Shown: positions 51,470 through 60,885, counted from the stretch's first letter. The stretch is 64,000 nt of DNA from PBB1 sp046154125 (GCA_046154125.1 JBJXEJ010000009.1:5800-69799); one strand, 5' to 3'. Made by a program: numbers and translations. Notes: generated by a model not told the origin, from the letters alone.

Positions 51470-53956
51470 TCACTGAGATTTTTCGGCTTGCCAATGCCAG
51501 TAGCGACGGGCTTCTGCGCGTTCGCAATGGCTGCGCAGACCGGCAGCTCGCGACGCGCTGTGCCACGTCCACGCGCCGCAGCTCGGGCTGTCGACGATGG
51601 CAATGTCGCGCTCGCGATATCGCGCGAGCACGTCGGCAGCCGGGTGGCCGTAGCGGTTGAGATGTCCCGACTGGAAGATGGCGACCCGGGGAGCCACCGC
51701 GTCTAGGAAGGCGGCTGACGACGAGGTCTTGCTGCCGTGATGCGGAACCAGCAGCACGTCGCTGGGCAGCGCATCGCGGCGCTCGCGCAGCAGCCGGATC
51801 TCCTGCTCCCGCTCGATGTCGCCGGTCAGCAGCGCGCTCGCATCGTCGCCCTGGACGCGCAACACGCACGACATCGCATTCGAGCGCAGCGCCGCGTCGT
51901 AGTCGACGGGGGCCGGATGCAGCACCTCGAAGAACACACCGTCCCACTCCCAGCGCTGACCGGCCACGCACCGTTGCGTCGGCAGTCCGCGCATTTGCGC
52001 TTCGAGCCTCAGTGGGTGCAGGTCTTCGATCGAACTCGACACCTCGCCGATCGGCAGGTTGCGCAGCAGGGCAGGCGCACCCCCGACGTGATCGGTGTCG
52101 CGATGGCTGAGCACCAGGGTATCGATGCGGTGATCGCCCCTCGATCGCAACAGCGGCAGCAGCACGCGCTGGCCGGCATCGAAGTCGGGTGAATATTGCG
52201 GGCCGCTGTCGTACATCAGCACGTGGCGGCGAGTGCGCACGATCACGGCCGTGCCCTGCCCCACGTCGGCAGCCACCAGCTCGAACTGACCCACCGCCGG
52301 GAGCTCGCGAGCCGGCAGAAGCAAGGGCAACACCAGCGGAACGGCCAGCGCACGGACCCGCCACGGCAACGGCATCACCAGCCAGGCGGCTGCAAGCAAC
52401 CCCGCGATCTGAGCCCACCAGGGAGCGACGCCAGTCGACCAGACCGCGGCAGGCGCTTGCGCCAGCCAGCCGAGCGACGCGCACAGCAGCGTCACGGCCC
52501 ACGCGCCCGCCGTCCACAACGGAGCTGCAAAGCTGCCCAGCAGCGCCAGCGGCGTGATGACCAGCGTGATCAGCGGTATGGCGATCAGGTTCGCCGCGAA
52601 CCCGATCAGCGACAGCTGCTGGAAGCACACCAGCGTGAGCGGCGCCAGACCGAGGGTGGCAATCCACTGGGTGCGCACGCCTGCGGACACCCAGCCCCGC
52701 AGAGCCTTGACGAACACGCGCAGGCGCGCTGTCGCCGTCGGTGACGTGACGTCAGGATCACCCGATCTGCCCGGCACCGACTCGGCCTTCGCGCTCCCGG
52801 ACAGCAACAGCAAGCCCACGGCAGCGAACGACAACCAGAATCCGGGCTGCAGCAACGCCCACGGATCGATCACGGTCACCACAGTGGCGGCTGCCAGCAG
52901 CACCAACGGCCAAGGCCAGCGCACTGCGGCGCCGCGCAGCAGGCACACGGCACCAAGCATCCAGACCGTGCGCTGAGACGGAACGCCCCAGCCGGAAAAC
53001 ACCGCGTACACGAAAGCCGCCGCAAAGCCACCCCACCGCGCCGCAGTCGGCGCGGCGACCCACAGCATCGCGCGCTGACTTTGACGCCACATGGCGCCGA
53101 TCACCACACCGGCCAACCACGAGAACATCGTGATGTGAAGGCCGCTGATCGAGACGAGATGGGCGATGCCAGCGCGCCGAAACAGATCCCAGTCGTCACG
53201 CTCGATCGACGACTGGTCGCCGACCGCGAGTGCCGACAGCACACCGGCAGCGCGGCGATCCACCACGGTGGCCTCGATGGCATCGCGCACGTGCTGTCGC
53301 AAACGCTCGATCGGATGCGCAACTGCAAGGTCGAGCAACCGGGGCACTGGCGTCTCGCGCACCGAGCCCGTCGCACGCACGCCTTCTTCGAACCACCGCA
53401 GTTCCTGGTCGAAGCCCTGCGGGTTCGACAACCCGTGCGGTCGGCGCAACCGCACCGTGAAGCGCCAGCGCTGCCCGGCGCCCAGTTCGAGTTGCGCGGC
53501 GGTCAGCGGCGCCTCATCCTGAAAGCCCGTGTACCAGCCCAGCGACACGACTGCGGGCACCACCGGCGACCGCCCGTCCTGGGTGGCTGCATCGACCTCG
53601 AAACGAAACCGCAACCCGTTAGGCGACCGTTGAGGCAGGCCTGCGACCACTCCGGTGATCTGCACGTCACGACCCTCGAGCGCGGCCGGCAGGGAGTCGG
53701 CCTGGCGAATCGCCGCCCGTCCTCCAGTGACCCCAAACGCGAGAATCACCAGCCCGAGCGCGACGATCAGGGTGCGCCTTCCGGCGAGTGCGGCAAGCGC
53801 CAACAACATCCCGAGGGCTGAACAAACGACGTACGACAGCGGAGCTTGCAGCGTTGCTTCGCGCAACTGAAGAGCAGCGCCCAGGGGCCACGCGGCCCCC
53901 AGCAACGCCAGTCGCCAGCCGGTGTACACGGCATCGGCAGGACGGAGGGGAGCCAT
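51470..53956 (-). CDS. comEC: DNA uptake channel ComEC/Rec2
   Basis: An 828-residue membrane protein with an N-terminal DUF4131/OB-like part. A multi-helix competence domain follows (LVSISGLHITMFSWLAG, SGWGVPSQRTVWMLGA). A C-terminal metallo-beta-lactamase-like domain has VLSHRDTDHVGG and LLVPHHGSKTSS. It forms the inner-membrane channel for single-stranded DNA in natural transformation. The full length and intact motifs suggest a working gene. The start coincides with a predicted transcript start (see the promoter entry). Confidence 0.95.
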   Translation of the reverse strand: MAPLRPADAVYTGWRLALLGAAWPLGAALQLREATLQAPLSYVVCSALGMLLALAALAGRRTLIVALGLVILAFGVTGGRAAIRQADSLPAALEGRDVQITGVVAGLPQRSPNGLRFRFEVDAATQDGRSPVVPAVVSLGWYTGFQDEAPLTAAQLELGAGQRWRFTVRLRRPHGLSNPQGFDQELRWFEEGVRATGSVRETPVPRLLDLAVAHPIERLRQHVRDAIEATVVDRRAAGVLSALAVGDQSSIERDDWDLFRRAGIAHLVSISGLHITMFSWLAGVVIGAMWRQSQRAMLWVAAPTAARWGGFAAAFVYAVFSGWGVPSQRTVWMLGAVCLLRGAAVRWPWPLVLLAAATVVTVIDPWALLQPGFWLSFAAVGLLLLSGSAKAESVPGRSGDPDVTSPTATARLRVFVKALRGWVSAGVRTQWIATLGLAPLTLVCFQQLSLIGFAANLIAIPLITLVITPLALLGSFAAPLWTAGAWAVTLLCASLGWLAQAPAAVWSTGVAPWWAQIAGLLAAAWLVMPLPWRVRALAVPLVLPLLLPARELPAVGQFELVAADVGQGTAVIVRTRRHVLMYDSGPQYSPDFDAGQRVLLPLLRSRGDHRIDTLVLSHRDTDHVGGAPALLRNLPIGEVSSSIEDLHPLRLEAQMRGLPTQRCVAGQRWEWDGVFFEVLHPAPVDYDAALRSNAMSCVLRVQGDDASALLTGDIEREQEIRLLRERRDALPSDVLLVPHHGSKTSSSAAFLDAVAPRVAIFQSGHLNRYGHPAADVLARYRERDIAIVDSPSCGAWTWHSASRAAGLRSHCERAEARRYWHWQAEKSQ

Positions 53957-53963
53957 GCGCCGC

Positions 53964-53990
53964 AGTGTAGGATTTGAAGCTAACTGTCAA
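53964..53990 (-). promoter_or_regulatory. Candidate comEC promoter
   Basis: On the minus strand TTGACA (53990-53985), a 15-base spacer and TACACT (53969-53964). A transcript would begin about base 53957, right at the comEC ATG (53956), and no Shine-Dalgarno sequence precedes that ATG. The spacer is shorter than ideal. Confidence 0.45.
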
Positions 53991-54010
53991 CGCTGTCGGA
54001 ACACCCCCCA

Positions 54011-54478
54011 ATGACTGCATCCTCCTCTGTGTACGACCGCCTGAAGGAGCTGGGTATCGAGCTGCCTCCGGTGGCCATCCCGGCTGCCGCCTATCTGCCT
54101 TTTGTGCGCACCGGCAACCTGGTGTTCCTATCCGGCCACATCGCCAAGCGCGACGGCAAGCCGTGGGTCGGCCAGCTGGGGCTGAACATGGATACGGCCA
54201 CCGGCAAACAGGCAGCGCGCGCCGTCGCGATCGACCTGCTCGGCACGCTGAATGCGGCCATCGGCGACCTGAACCAGGTCGAACGCATCGTCAAGGTGAT
54301 GAGCCTCGTCAACAGCACGGGTTCGTACACCGAACAGCACCTGGTCACCAATGGCTGCTCCGAGCTGCTTGGCGAGGTGTTCGGCGCGAAGGGACAGCAT
54401 GCACGCAGCGCATTCGGCGTTGCCCAGATCCCGCTGGGTGCCTGTGTCGAAATCGAGTTGATCGTTCAGGTGGCTTGA
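54011..54478 (+). CDS. RidA-family (YjgF/YER057c/UK114) protein
   Basis: A 155-residue protein of the Rid superfamily, in the longer subgroup that starts VYDRLKELGIELPP. RidA itself hydrolyses reactive enamine/imine intermediates; this subgroup's substrate is unclear. FLSGHIAKRDGKPWVGQLG and the C-terminal GVAQIPLGACVEIELIV with the strand-end Glu are typical. It is 2 bases upstream of dsbB and probably cotranscribed. Confidence 0.9.
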   Translation: MTASSSVYDRLKELGIELPPVAIPAAAYLPFVRTGNLVFLSGHIAKRDGKPWVGQLGLNMDTATGKQAARAVAIDLLGTLNAAIGDLNQVERIVKVMSLVNSTGSYTEQHLVTNGCSELLGEVFGAKGQHARSAFGVAQIPLGACVEIELIVQVA

Positions 54479-54480
54479 CG

Positions 54481-54984
54481 GTGGGAACCTCTTCATCGAA
54501 CTCAGGCGCGACCCGGCTGCTGCTGGCGATGGCGGTGGCCTGCGTCGGCGCGGTGGCCGGAGCTCTGGTGTCGCAGCACGTGTTCGACATGCAGCCCTGC
54601 CCCTGGTGCATCCTGCAGCGTGTCATCTACCTCGCGATCGCCGCGCTGTGCCTGATCGGTGCAGCATGGTCCGCCGTCGTCGCACGTCGCGGCATCGGCG
54701 TGCTGACGCTGCTGCTGTCACTCGGCGGTGCGGCGTCGGCGCTGTACCAGGATCTGGTGGCATCGAAGTCCACATCGTGCAACCTGACCTTTGCGGACAA
54801 GGTGATCAGCGCCCTGGGCCTGGACGGCGCATTCCCGCCGCTGCTGCAGGTCACCGCCAACTGCTCCGATGCCGCAGTGAAGTTGCTCGGCATCCAGTAC
54901 GCGTACTGGAGCCTGGCGTTGTTCGTCATGCTGGCGGCGGCATCGGTCAGGGTGGTGGCGAGCAGGCCGCGCCGACGGTATTGA
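54481..54984 (+). CDS. dsbB: Disulfide bond formation protein B
   Basis: Reoxidises periplasmic DsbA and passes electrons to quinone. The 167-residue protein begins with GTG 2 bases after the RidA-family stop; a longer frame upstream lies inside the previous gene. It has four transmembrane helices, the first redox pair CPWC (residues 40-43) and a second pair in CNLTFADK and ANCSDAAV. The spacing of the second pair is typical of DsbB. Confidence 0.95.
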   Translation: MGTSSSNSGATRLLLAMAVACVGAVAGALVSQHVFDMQPCPWCILQRVIYLAIAALCLIGAAWSAVVARRGIGVLTLLLSLGGAASALYQDLVASKSTSCNLTFADKVISALGLDGAFPPLLQVTANCSDAAVKLLGIQYAYWSLALFVMLAAASVRVVASRPRRRY

Positions 54985-55028
54985 TTCACCATCCGCCGGC
55001 AGACCCGAGCGACCCGACCGGACCTGCA

Positions 55029-55511
55029 TCAGTAGGGCGTGCCGTCCTTGTGCGTGAATTGCCACGCGCCATGCTCGTTCATGTGTGCTTCAAGGTCATC
55101 GTCCGGATAGCTGGCGTGATCGCCGGGCGTCCGGTCTCCGACCTCCAGGTAGACACACGATAGATCGCCGCGATTGATCAGCATGTGTGCATCACCGTTG
55201 CCGGCTGCGAAACCTGCACACATTCCCGGCATCAACAACGTTTCGCCCTCGTTGGTGACCAGCGTCGCTGCACCCTCCAGGATGTAGACAAACTCATCCT
55301 GGCGCAGGTGCTGGTGCCGCAGCGCGGACACCGCACCCGGGAGCAGCGTGGTCAGGTTGACGCCGAAGTTCTTCAGGCCGAATAAGTCGCCGAGCGGACG
55401 CTTCGTGCGTCCACGCATTCGTGAGGCAAACGGCTCCGGGTAGCCAGAGGGCTTGAGGCGCGTAGGCACCTGGTCGGCGCGCGCGGAGACAGATCGACGC
55501 GGCGTGTTCAC
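55029..55511 (-). CDS. Cupin-domain protein
   Basis: A 160-residue single-domain cupin. Motif 1 reads SALRHQHLRQDEFVYILEG, with His/His/Glu ligands, and motif 2 GNGDAHMLINRG, keeping the His. Metal binding is therefore likely; the reaction is unknown. GTG at 55511 overlaps the stop of the upstream monooxygenase-like gene (GTGA), so the pair is coupled. Larger frames around it are non-coding. It is probably under the divergent LysR regulator. Confidence 0.85.
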   Translation of the reverse strand: MNTPRRSVSARADQVPTRLKPSGYPEPFASRMRGRTKRPLGDLFGLKNFGVNLTTLLPGAVSALRHQHLRQDEFVYILEGAATLVTNEGETLLMPGMCAGFAAGNGDAHMLINRGDLSCVYLEVGDRTPGDHASYPDDDLEAHMNEHGAWQFTHKDGTPY

Positions 55512-55789
55512 AGCACACCTTCCTCGAGGCTGTGCAGGTAATTGAATTCGGGGGATTCGACACCTGCCTGCCGGCGGATTTCCACCAACTCCGGCGACTC
55601 GAAGAAAGCCCGGGCCCGGGCAATCGATGCCCATTGCGAGAAATGAACGATCCGGTTCGCATCGTCCTGGTGGCGCAGAACGAAGTAGCGCTGCTCTCCG
55701 GCTCTCTTGCGCATCGAGGCGGCATCGTCGAAGGCCTTCTTCCAGGCTTCGTAGTCCTTGACCGCATGGGTGATCAGCACGTAATCCAT
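55508..55789 (-). CDS. Small antibiotic-biosynthesis-monooxygenase-like protein
   Basis: A 93-residue protein starting MDYVLITHAVKDYEAWKKAFDDA, a ferredoxin-like dimeric alpha-beta barrel pattern. HFSQWASIARARAFFESPEL is the usual motif after the middle strand. Members act as cofactor-free monooxygenases or stress proteins; the substrate is unknown. The ATG at 55789 is chosen from the family start, and a longer frame upstream is not conserved. Its intergenic region is shared with a LysR gene. Confidence 0.8.
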   Translation of the reverse strand: MDYVLITHAVKDYEAWKKAFDDAASMRKRAGEQRYFVLRHQDDANRIVHFSQWASIARARAFFESPELVEIRRQAGVESPEFNYLHSLEEGVL

Positions 55790-55926
55790 GAACGCTCCCG
55801 TGATGCGTTGCCTCACGGGCAACTGGCCCCCGGTTGAGCACGACGGCACCGGGCATGGGCCCTATTACACGATCAAGCCGCTTGTGCTTCAATCGATTTC
55901 TCGACGCGTCCGCATGCACCACGCGA

Positions 55927-56850
55927 ATGTCACTTCCACTCGTTCGATTGTCATCGCTGGACCTGATACGAGGCTACGTCGCGGTAGGCCGGCGCATGAG
56001 CATCACCCTGGCGGCGCAGGATCTGTGCCTCACGCAGTCGGCCGTCAGCCGCCAGATCCATGCGCTGGAAGATCAGCTCGGCGTCAAGCTGCTGGTGCGC
56101 GGCCACCGCTCGATCGCGTTCACCGCCGAGGGCGAGCGCCTGTTCCGGAGCGCTGATGGCGCCGTCCAGCAACTGCAGGATGTGCTGGGGGATATCCGCA
56201 TGAAAGGGGCTGCGCGACCGGTGATGTTGAGCGCCAGCATCGGCGTCACCGGCCTGTGGCTGCTTCCGCGCCTCAGCCGTTTCCAGGCATTGCACCCCGG
56301 CGTCGACCTGCGGGTCTCTGCCAACAACCAGGTGGCGGATCTGCGTCACGACGGGATCGATCTGGCGATCCGCTACACCGCGCCCGCGTCCGCACCCGAA
56401 AGCGCCACCTTGTTGTTCGGCGAATCGCTGATGCCGGTTGCGCATCCCGGCCTGGGCCTGAAGTCGCTGAGCTCGGCCAAGGTGCTGTCCAAGGTGTCCC
56501 TGCTGGAGTTCGACGACCCGCGGCACCCCTGGCTGCAATGGGGCGACTGGCTCGCTGCGAAGGGGTGGGCCGATGCCCGGCCGCGCGGCGTGCTGCACTT
56601 CAACCAGTACGACCAGGTGATCCAGGCCGCCCTGGCCGGCCAGGGCGTGGCTCTCGGGCGGCTCTCGCTGATCCAGCCACTGCTCGACGATCACCGGCTG
56701 GTGACGCTCTCTCCACACGAGAAGCAGCCCGAAACGACCCACGCCTACTGGCTGATCCGCGCCGACCAGGAGCCTCGAGTCGCGGTTCGCCAGGTGGCTG
56801 CGTGGATCGAAGCGGAGGCCGCCTCGTCCCGAGCCGTCACTTCGGCGTGA
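55927..56850 (+). CDS. LysR-family transcriptional regulator (GcvA-like)
   Basis: A 307-residue regulator with an N-terminal winged helix (LAAQDLCLTQSAVSRQIHALEDQLGVKLLVR) split here as LAAQDLCLTQSAVSRQIH and ALEDQLGVKLL, and a C-terminal effector domain. The ATG at 55927 is chosen because the helix-turn-helix then starts near residue 20; a longer frame adds unrelated sequence. Position points to regulation of the divergent monooxygenase-like/cupin pair and itself. It overlaps the convergent isomerase gene by 14 bases. Confidence 0.93.
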   Translation: MSLPLVRLSSLDLIRGYVAVGRRMSITLAAQDLCLTQSAVSRQIHALEDQLGVKLLVRGHRSIAFTAEGERLFRSADGAVQQLQDVLGDIRMKGAARPVMLSASIGVTGLWLLPRLSRFQALHPGVDLRVSANNQVADLRHDGIDLAIRYTAPASAPESATLLFGESLMPVAHPGLGLKSLSSAKVLSKVSLLEFDDPRHPWLQWGDWLAAKGWADARPRGVLHFNQYDQVIQAALAGQGVALGRLSLIQPLLDDHRLVTLSPHEKQPETTHAYWLIRADQEPRVAVRQVAAWIEAEAASSRAVTSA

Positions 56851-57469
56851 GCTGCCGGCCGGCACACGCCAGCGCGTCATCCAGACGGTCATTGCCCCAG
56901 AACATCTCGTTGCCGACGAGGAAGGTCGGCGCGCCGAAGATACCCCGGTCACGCGCAGCCTCGGTCTGTTCCCGCAGCTTCAGCTTGTTGGGCTCGGACC
57001 GCGCCTCCTCGATGAGTTGAAGGGCCGGCAGGCCAAGTTGCTCCAGCACCAAGCCCACCACATCCGGGGCATCGATTTCGCGGTCCTCCGCGAAGTTGAG
57101 CGACATGATGCGACGGCAGTAGGCTCCGATCCAGGGGTGTCCGGCTCCGACCAGCGCCACCCGCATCGGCAGGAGCGCCGTTCGCGGGAACGTGGTCGGC
57201 CTTTTCCAAGGGAGGCCGAGTTCGCGGCATCCACGCTCCATGTCCTTCCAGACGTACTCGCCCTTGGCCTTCTGAAGCACGAACGGAGAGGTGTCCCAGC
57301 CCAAGGTCCGGAAGATGGGCCCAAGCAGGAACGGCTTCCAGCGGATGGGCACCTGGAGCCGGGCTGCGGCTGCCTCGATGCGCATCACGCTCAGGTAGCT
57401 GTAGTTACTGCCGAACTCGAACCAGAACTCGATTTCGGCCGAAGCCATCGCTGCGTTGATGTCGTTCAT
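56837..57469 (-). CDS. 2-hydroxychromene-2-carboxylate isomerase-like (DsbA/GST-kappa fold)
   Basis: A 210-residue thioredoxin-fold protein opening EIEFWFEFGSNYSYLSVMR, where Ser in SNYSYL takes the place of the GST-kappa nucleophile. RWKPFLLGPIFRTLGW and GIFGAPTFLVGNEMFWGNDRLD are typical of HCCA isomerases, which use glutathione in naphthalene breakdown. No other aromatic-degradation gene is nearby. The ATG overlaps the stop of the CmcJ/NvfI-like gene (ATGA), so these two act together by inference. Confidence 0.88.
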   Translation of the reverse strand: MNDINAAMASAEIEFWFEFGSNYSYLSVMRIEAAAARLQVPIRWKPFLLGPIFRTLGWDTSPFVLQKAKGEYVWKDMERGCRELGLPWKRPTTFPRTALLPMRVALVGAGHPWIGAYCRRIMSLNFAEDREIDAPDVVGLVLEQLGLPALQLIEEARSEPNKLKLREQTEAARDRGIFGAPTFLVGNEMFWGNDRLDDALACAGRQLTPK

Positions 57470-58371
57470 GGCTGTCCATCCTCTTGCTCGTAGACGACCA
57501 GGCAGCGCAACTCGATGCTCTCACGCAGTGGCGTGCCAGGCGGCACGTCAGGCAGATCGAACGCCGCATGCGGCGTGAATCGGGCAACGCCACCGAGTTG
57601 CGAGTCGTACTGCTTGAACACCAGCGCCTCATGGCGATCCATTTCGGAGAAATACGACCAACGGTGTTGTGGCGCATACCGTGACAGATAGATCTCACCG
57701 CTACGGCGCGGATAGCGCACTTCACCGGGAACCAGGTCGAAGGCCGACAGCGTGCGTGCATCGCACACGGCGAGTGGCGTGTCACGCACCGGACCGCTGA
57801 TGGAGCGCCACACGTTGACGATGGCGTAGCGCCGGACTCGGGCCGCATCGCCCTCCGGCAACACCATCGCGAGGCGCCTGAGGCCCGACGCTTCGGAGTA
57901 GTCGTTGTGCACCCGCCCGTTGGCCGCAGCAAGGCCGCCCGCATCCCGCCGCCCGAAGCTCAACGCGACACGCCCGGCCTCCCGGCGCCGAACCAGGTGA
58001 TCGAAGACATGCGCCCGCCGGGCTCCGGTGACCGCCATCGCCAGCTCGGCCGCTTCGCGGTAGTAGGTCGCACGGATCGCATCCTCGTCGAGGAAGTTCG
58101 TCACCGTCGTGGGTGCATCCCTCAGCACGTACCCTTCGCGATCGATGCAAGGCGCATGCGGCGCACCGCGTGCGTCGGTGATCCGCACTGCCTGCTGCTC
58201 GTAATTTCCGCTCTCCCATGGCGTTCCGGGTGGTGGCTCGAAGGCATAGCTGACCGGACGCTCCGACATCGGCCGGAGATAGCTGAGTCGCGAGATCACG
58301 AAGCGTGACTCTGAAGGCACACGCACAGAGGCGTTGCTGGGATCAGCACGTTGAACGATCGATGGGCGCAT
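57466..58371 (-). CDS. CmcJ/NvfI-family oxidoreductase
   Basis: A 301-residue protein resembling CmcJ (cephamycin 7-alpha-methoxylation) and NvfI-type enzymes, also called the gibberellin desaturase-like family. Visible marks are VHNDYSEASGLRR and YAPQHRWSYFSEMDRHEALVFKQYDS, split here as two stretches. Fe/2-oxoglutarate chemistry is likely for the family but not shown. GGAG is 5 bases before the ATG at 58371. It is fused by a 4-base overlap to the isomerase gene. Whether it serves catabolism or a natural product is unknown. Confidence 0.8.
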   Translation of the reverse strand: MRPSIVQRADPSNASVRVPSESRFVISRLSYLRPMSERPVSYAFEPPPGTPWESGNYEQQAVRITDARGAPHAPCIDREGYVLRDAPTTVTNFLDEDAIRATYYREAAELAMAVTGARRAHVFDHLVRRREAGRVALSFGRRDAGGLAAANGRVHNDYSEASGLRRLAMVLPEGDAARVRRYAIVNVWRSISGPVRDTPLAVCDARTLSAFDLVPGEVRYPRRSGEIYLSRYAPQHRWSYFSEMDRHEALVFKQYDSQLGGVARFTPHAAFDLPDVPPGTPLRESIELRCLVVYEQEDGQP

Positions 58372-58539
58372 CTCGACTCCTGGCGTTCGGGTTGCGGGAG
58401 ACACGCGAGGCCGAATTGCAGCCCCATCCGTCGCGCCTCCCTGACTCGAATTGAACGCCGCCCTCATGCTTGCCTCAAGCAATGATTGAGTCCAGTTGCA
58501 TGCGCTGAGAGAATGCGAACAGACCTTCGACCTGGTGCC

Positions 58540-60885
58540 TCAGACCGGCAACAACCGCAGCGCCTTGGGAATCGCATCCTGCGATTTCCCCTTGCGTGCC
58601 CGCTTGCCCAGATACGGTGCCAGCGATGCGCCCTTCAGCACTTCCTCGCGCGCCTTGCCTCCGCGCCCGGTGCCTTCGATGCGCAGCGCCTGCGCGAACA
58701 CCGCGACGCCGACCAGCGTGTCCTTCGCTTCCAGGTCCATCAGTGTCAGACCGCGACCGCCGTTCGGCTGCAGCTTCAGCTCCGCGAGCGGGAATACCAG
58801 CAGGCGACCCTGCGCCGACAGGCAGCCGACCTGATCACCCAGCATGCCGGCCGAGGCCAGGGCCGGCGGCAGAAGCTGTTCGCCAGACTCCAGCGTCAGG
58901 AACGCCTTGCCACTGCGCTGGCGGGCGATCAGATCGCCGACGCGCGCCAGCAGGCCGTAGCCCGCGCTGCCGGCCAGCAGCAGCGTCTGCGCCGCATTCC
59001 CGGCGAAGTAATGCGCCGGCTGCGTGCCAGCTTCGAGTTCGATCAGCGTGGTGATCGGCTGGCCATCGCCACGCCCTCCGGGCAACAGGCTGACCAGCGT
59101 CGAGTAGACGCGGCCGCTGCCGTTGGCCGCGGAGCCGAAGACCAGCAAAGCGTCGACGCTGCGGCAGGCGAACGTTGCCAGCAACGCGTCGCCCGGCTTG
59201 AACTGCAGGCCCGCCGCGTCGACCTCATGCCCCTTCAGCGCACGCACCCAGCCCTTGGCGCTGACGACCACGGTGACCGGCTCGTCGATCACCTTGATCT
59301 CGACGACCGCCTTCTTCTCGGCCTGGATCAGCGTGCGGCGCGGGTCCTTCTCGACCGAGCCGAACTGCTTGATGTCGGCCTCGATCTCCTTGATCACCGT
59401 GCGTTTCAGCGTGCCCGGGTTGCCGAGGATGTCTTCGAGTTTTCCCTGCTCGACGCGCAGGGCCGAAAGCTCCTGTTCGATCTTGATCGCTTCGAGCCGC
59501 GCCAACTGACGCAAGCGGATTTCGAGGATGTCGTCGGCCTGCCTTTCGCTGAGCTTGAAGTGCTCGATCAGCGCCGGTTTCGGCTCGTCGGCGGCTCGGA
59601 TGATGCGGATCACCTCGTCGATGTTCAGCAGCACCAGTTGCCGGCCCTCGAGCACGTGGATCCGGTCGAGCACTTTGTCTAGCCGGTGCTGCGAGCGGCG
59701 CTGCACCGTCTGCAGCCGGAAGGCGATCCACTCGGCGAGCATCTGGCGCAGCGTCTTCTGCGTCGGGCGGCCGTCGGCACCGACCATCGTCAGGTTGATC
59801 GGCGCCGAGCTTTCCAGGCTGGTGTGCGCCAGCAGCTGGGTGATCAGATCGGCCTGCTCGATGCGACTGGTCTTGGGCTCGAACACCAGGCGCACCGCCG
59901 CGTCCTTGCTCGACTCGTCGCGCACCGCGTCGAGCACGCCGAGCACCGAGGCCTTCAGCTGCAGCTGGTCGGCGCTCAATGCCTTCTTGCCGGCCTTGAC
60001 TTTCGGGTTGGTCAGCTCCTCGATCTCCTCGAGCACGCGCTGCGAGCTGGCACCGGGCGGCAACTCGGTCACGACCAGTTGCCACTGGCCGCGCGCCAGG
60101 TCCTCGATCTTCCAGCGCGCGCGCACCTTCAGGCTGCCGCGGCCGGTGGCATATGCCGCGCGGATCTCGTCTGCGCTGCTGATGATCTGCCCGCCACCCG
60201 GGTAGTCGGGTCCGGGAATCAGCGCGGCGAGTTCGTCGTCGTCGAGGCGGTCGTTCCTGATCAGCGCGATCGCGGCCAACGCGACCTCGCGCAGGTTGTG
60301 GCTCGGAATCTCGGTGGCCAGGCCGACCGCGATGCCGCTGGCACCGTTCAGCAGCACGAACGGCAGGCGGCTAGGCAACTGCCGCGGCTCCTGCGTCGAG
60401 CCGTCGTAGTTCGGAATGAAGTCGACCGTGCCCTCGTCGATCTCGTCAAGCAGCAGCCGCGAGATCGGCGCCAGACGAGCTTCGGTGTAGCGCATCGCCG
60501 CCGCGCCGTCGCCGTCGCGCGAGCCGAAATTGCCCTGCCCGTCGATCAGCGGGTAGCGCTGCGAGAAGTCCTGCGCCATCCGCACCAGCGCGTCGTAGGC
60601 CGCGGTGTCGCCGTGCGGATGAAAGCGGCCCAGCACGTCGCCCACCACGCGGGCGCTCTTGACCGGTCGGGGACCGCCCGCGGTGGTGAAGCTGAGCCCC
60701 ATGCGGTCCATCGCATACAGGATGCGGCGCTGAACTGGCTTCTGGCCGTCGCACACATCGGGCAGCGCGCGGCCCTTGACGACGCTGAGCGCGTACTCGA
60801 GGTACGCGCGCTCGGCGTAATGGGCGAGCGTGACGGCATCGGTGGGGTCGGCAGCGGGAGGGGGGTCGAGCAGGTCAGATGTCAT
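58540..60885 (-). CDS. parC: DNA topoisomerase IV subunit A
   Basis: Decatenates daughter chromosomes with ParE. From the ATG at 60885 the protein has 781 residues. The catalytic Tyr lies near residue 133 in AAMRYTEARLAP. The N-terminal winged-helix part has GDVLGRFHPHGDTAAYDALVRM. The C-terminal half is the degenerate beta-pinwheel (LATFACRSVDALLVFG). The TTG two codons earlier is a less likely start. parE is not next to it. Confidence 0.95.
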   Translation of the reverse strand: MTSDLLDPPPAADPTDAVTLAHYAERAYLEYALSVVKGRALPDVCDGQKPVQRRILYAMDRMGLSFTTAGGPRPVKSARVVGDVLGRFHPHGDTAAYDALVRMAQDFSQRYPLIDGQGNFGSRDGDGAAAMRYTEARLAPISRLLLDEIDEGTVDFIPNYDGSTQEPRQLPSRLPFVLLNGASGIAVGLATEIPSHNLREVALAAIALIRNDRLDDDELAALIPGPDYPGGGQIISSADEIRAAYATGRGSLKVRARWKIEDLARGQWQLVVTELPPGASSQRVLEEIEELTNPKVKAGKKALSADQLQLKASVLGVLDAVRDESSKDAAVRLVFEPKTSRIEQADLITQLLAHTSLESSAPINLTMVGADGRPTQKTLRQMLAEWIAFRLQTVQRRSQHRLDKVLDRIHVLEGRQLVLLNIDEVIRIIRAADEPKPALIEHFKLSERQADDILEIRLRQLARLEAIKIEQELSALRVEQGKLEDILGNPGTLKRTVIKEIEADIKQFGSVEKDPRRTLIQAEKKAVVEIKVIDEPVTVVVSAKGWVRALKGHEVDAAGLQFKPGDALLATFACRSVDALLVFGSAANGSGRVYSTLVSLLPGGRGDGQPITTLIELEAGTQPAHYFAGNAAQTLLLAGSAGYGLLARVGDLIARQRSGKAFLTLESGEQLLPPALASAGMLGDQVGCLSAQGRLLVFPLAELKLQPNGGRGLTLMDLEAKDTLVGVAVFAQALRIEGTGRGGKAREEVLKGASLAPYLGKRARKGKSQDAIPKALRLLPV

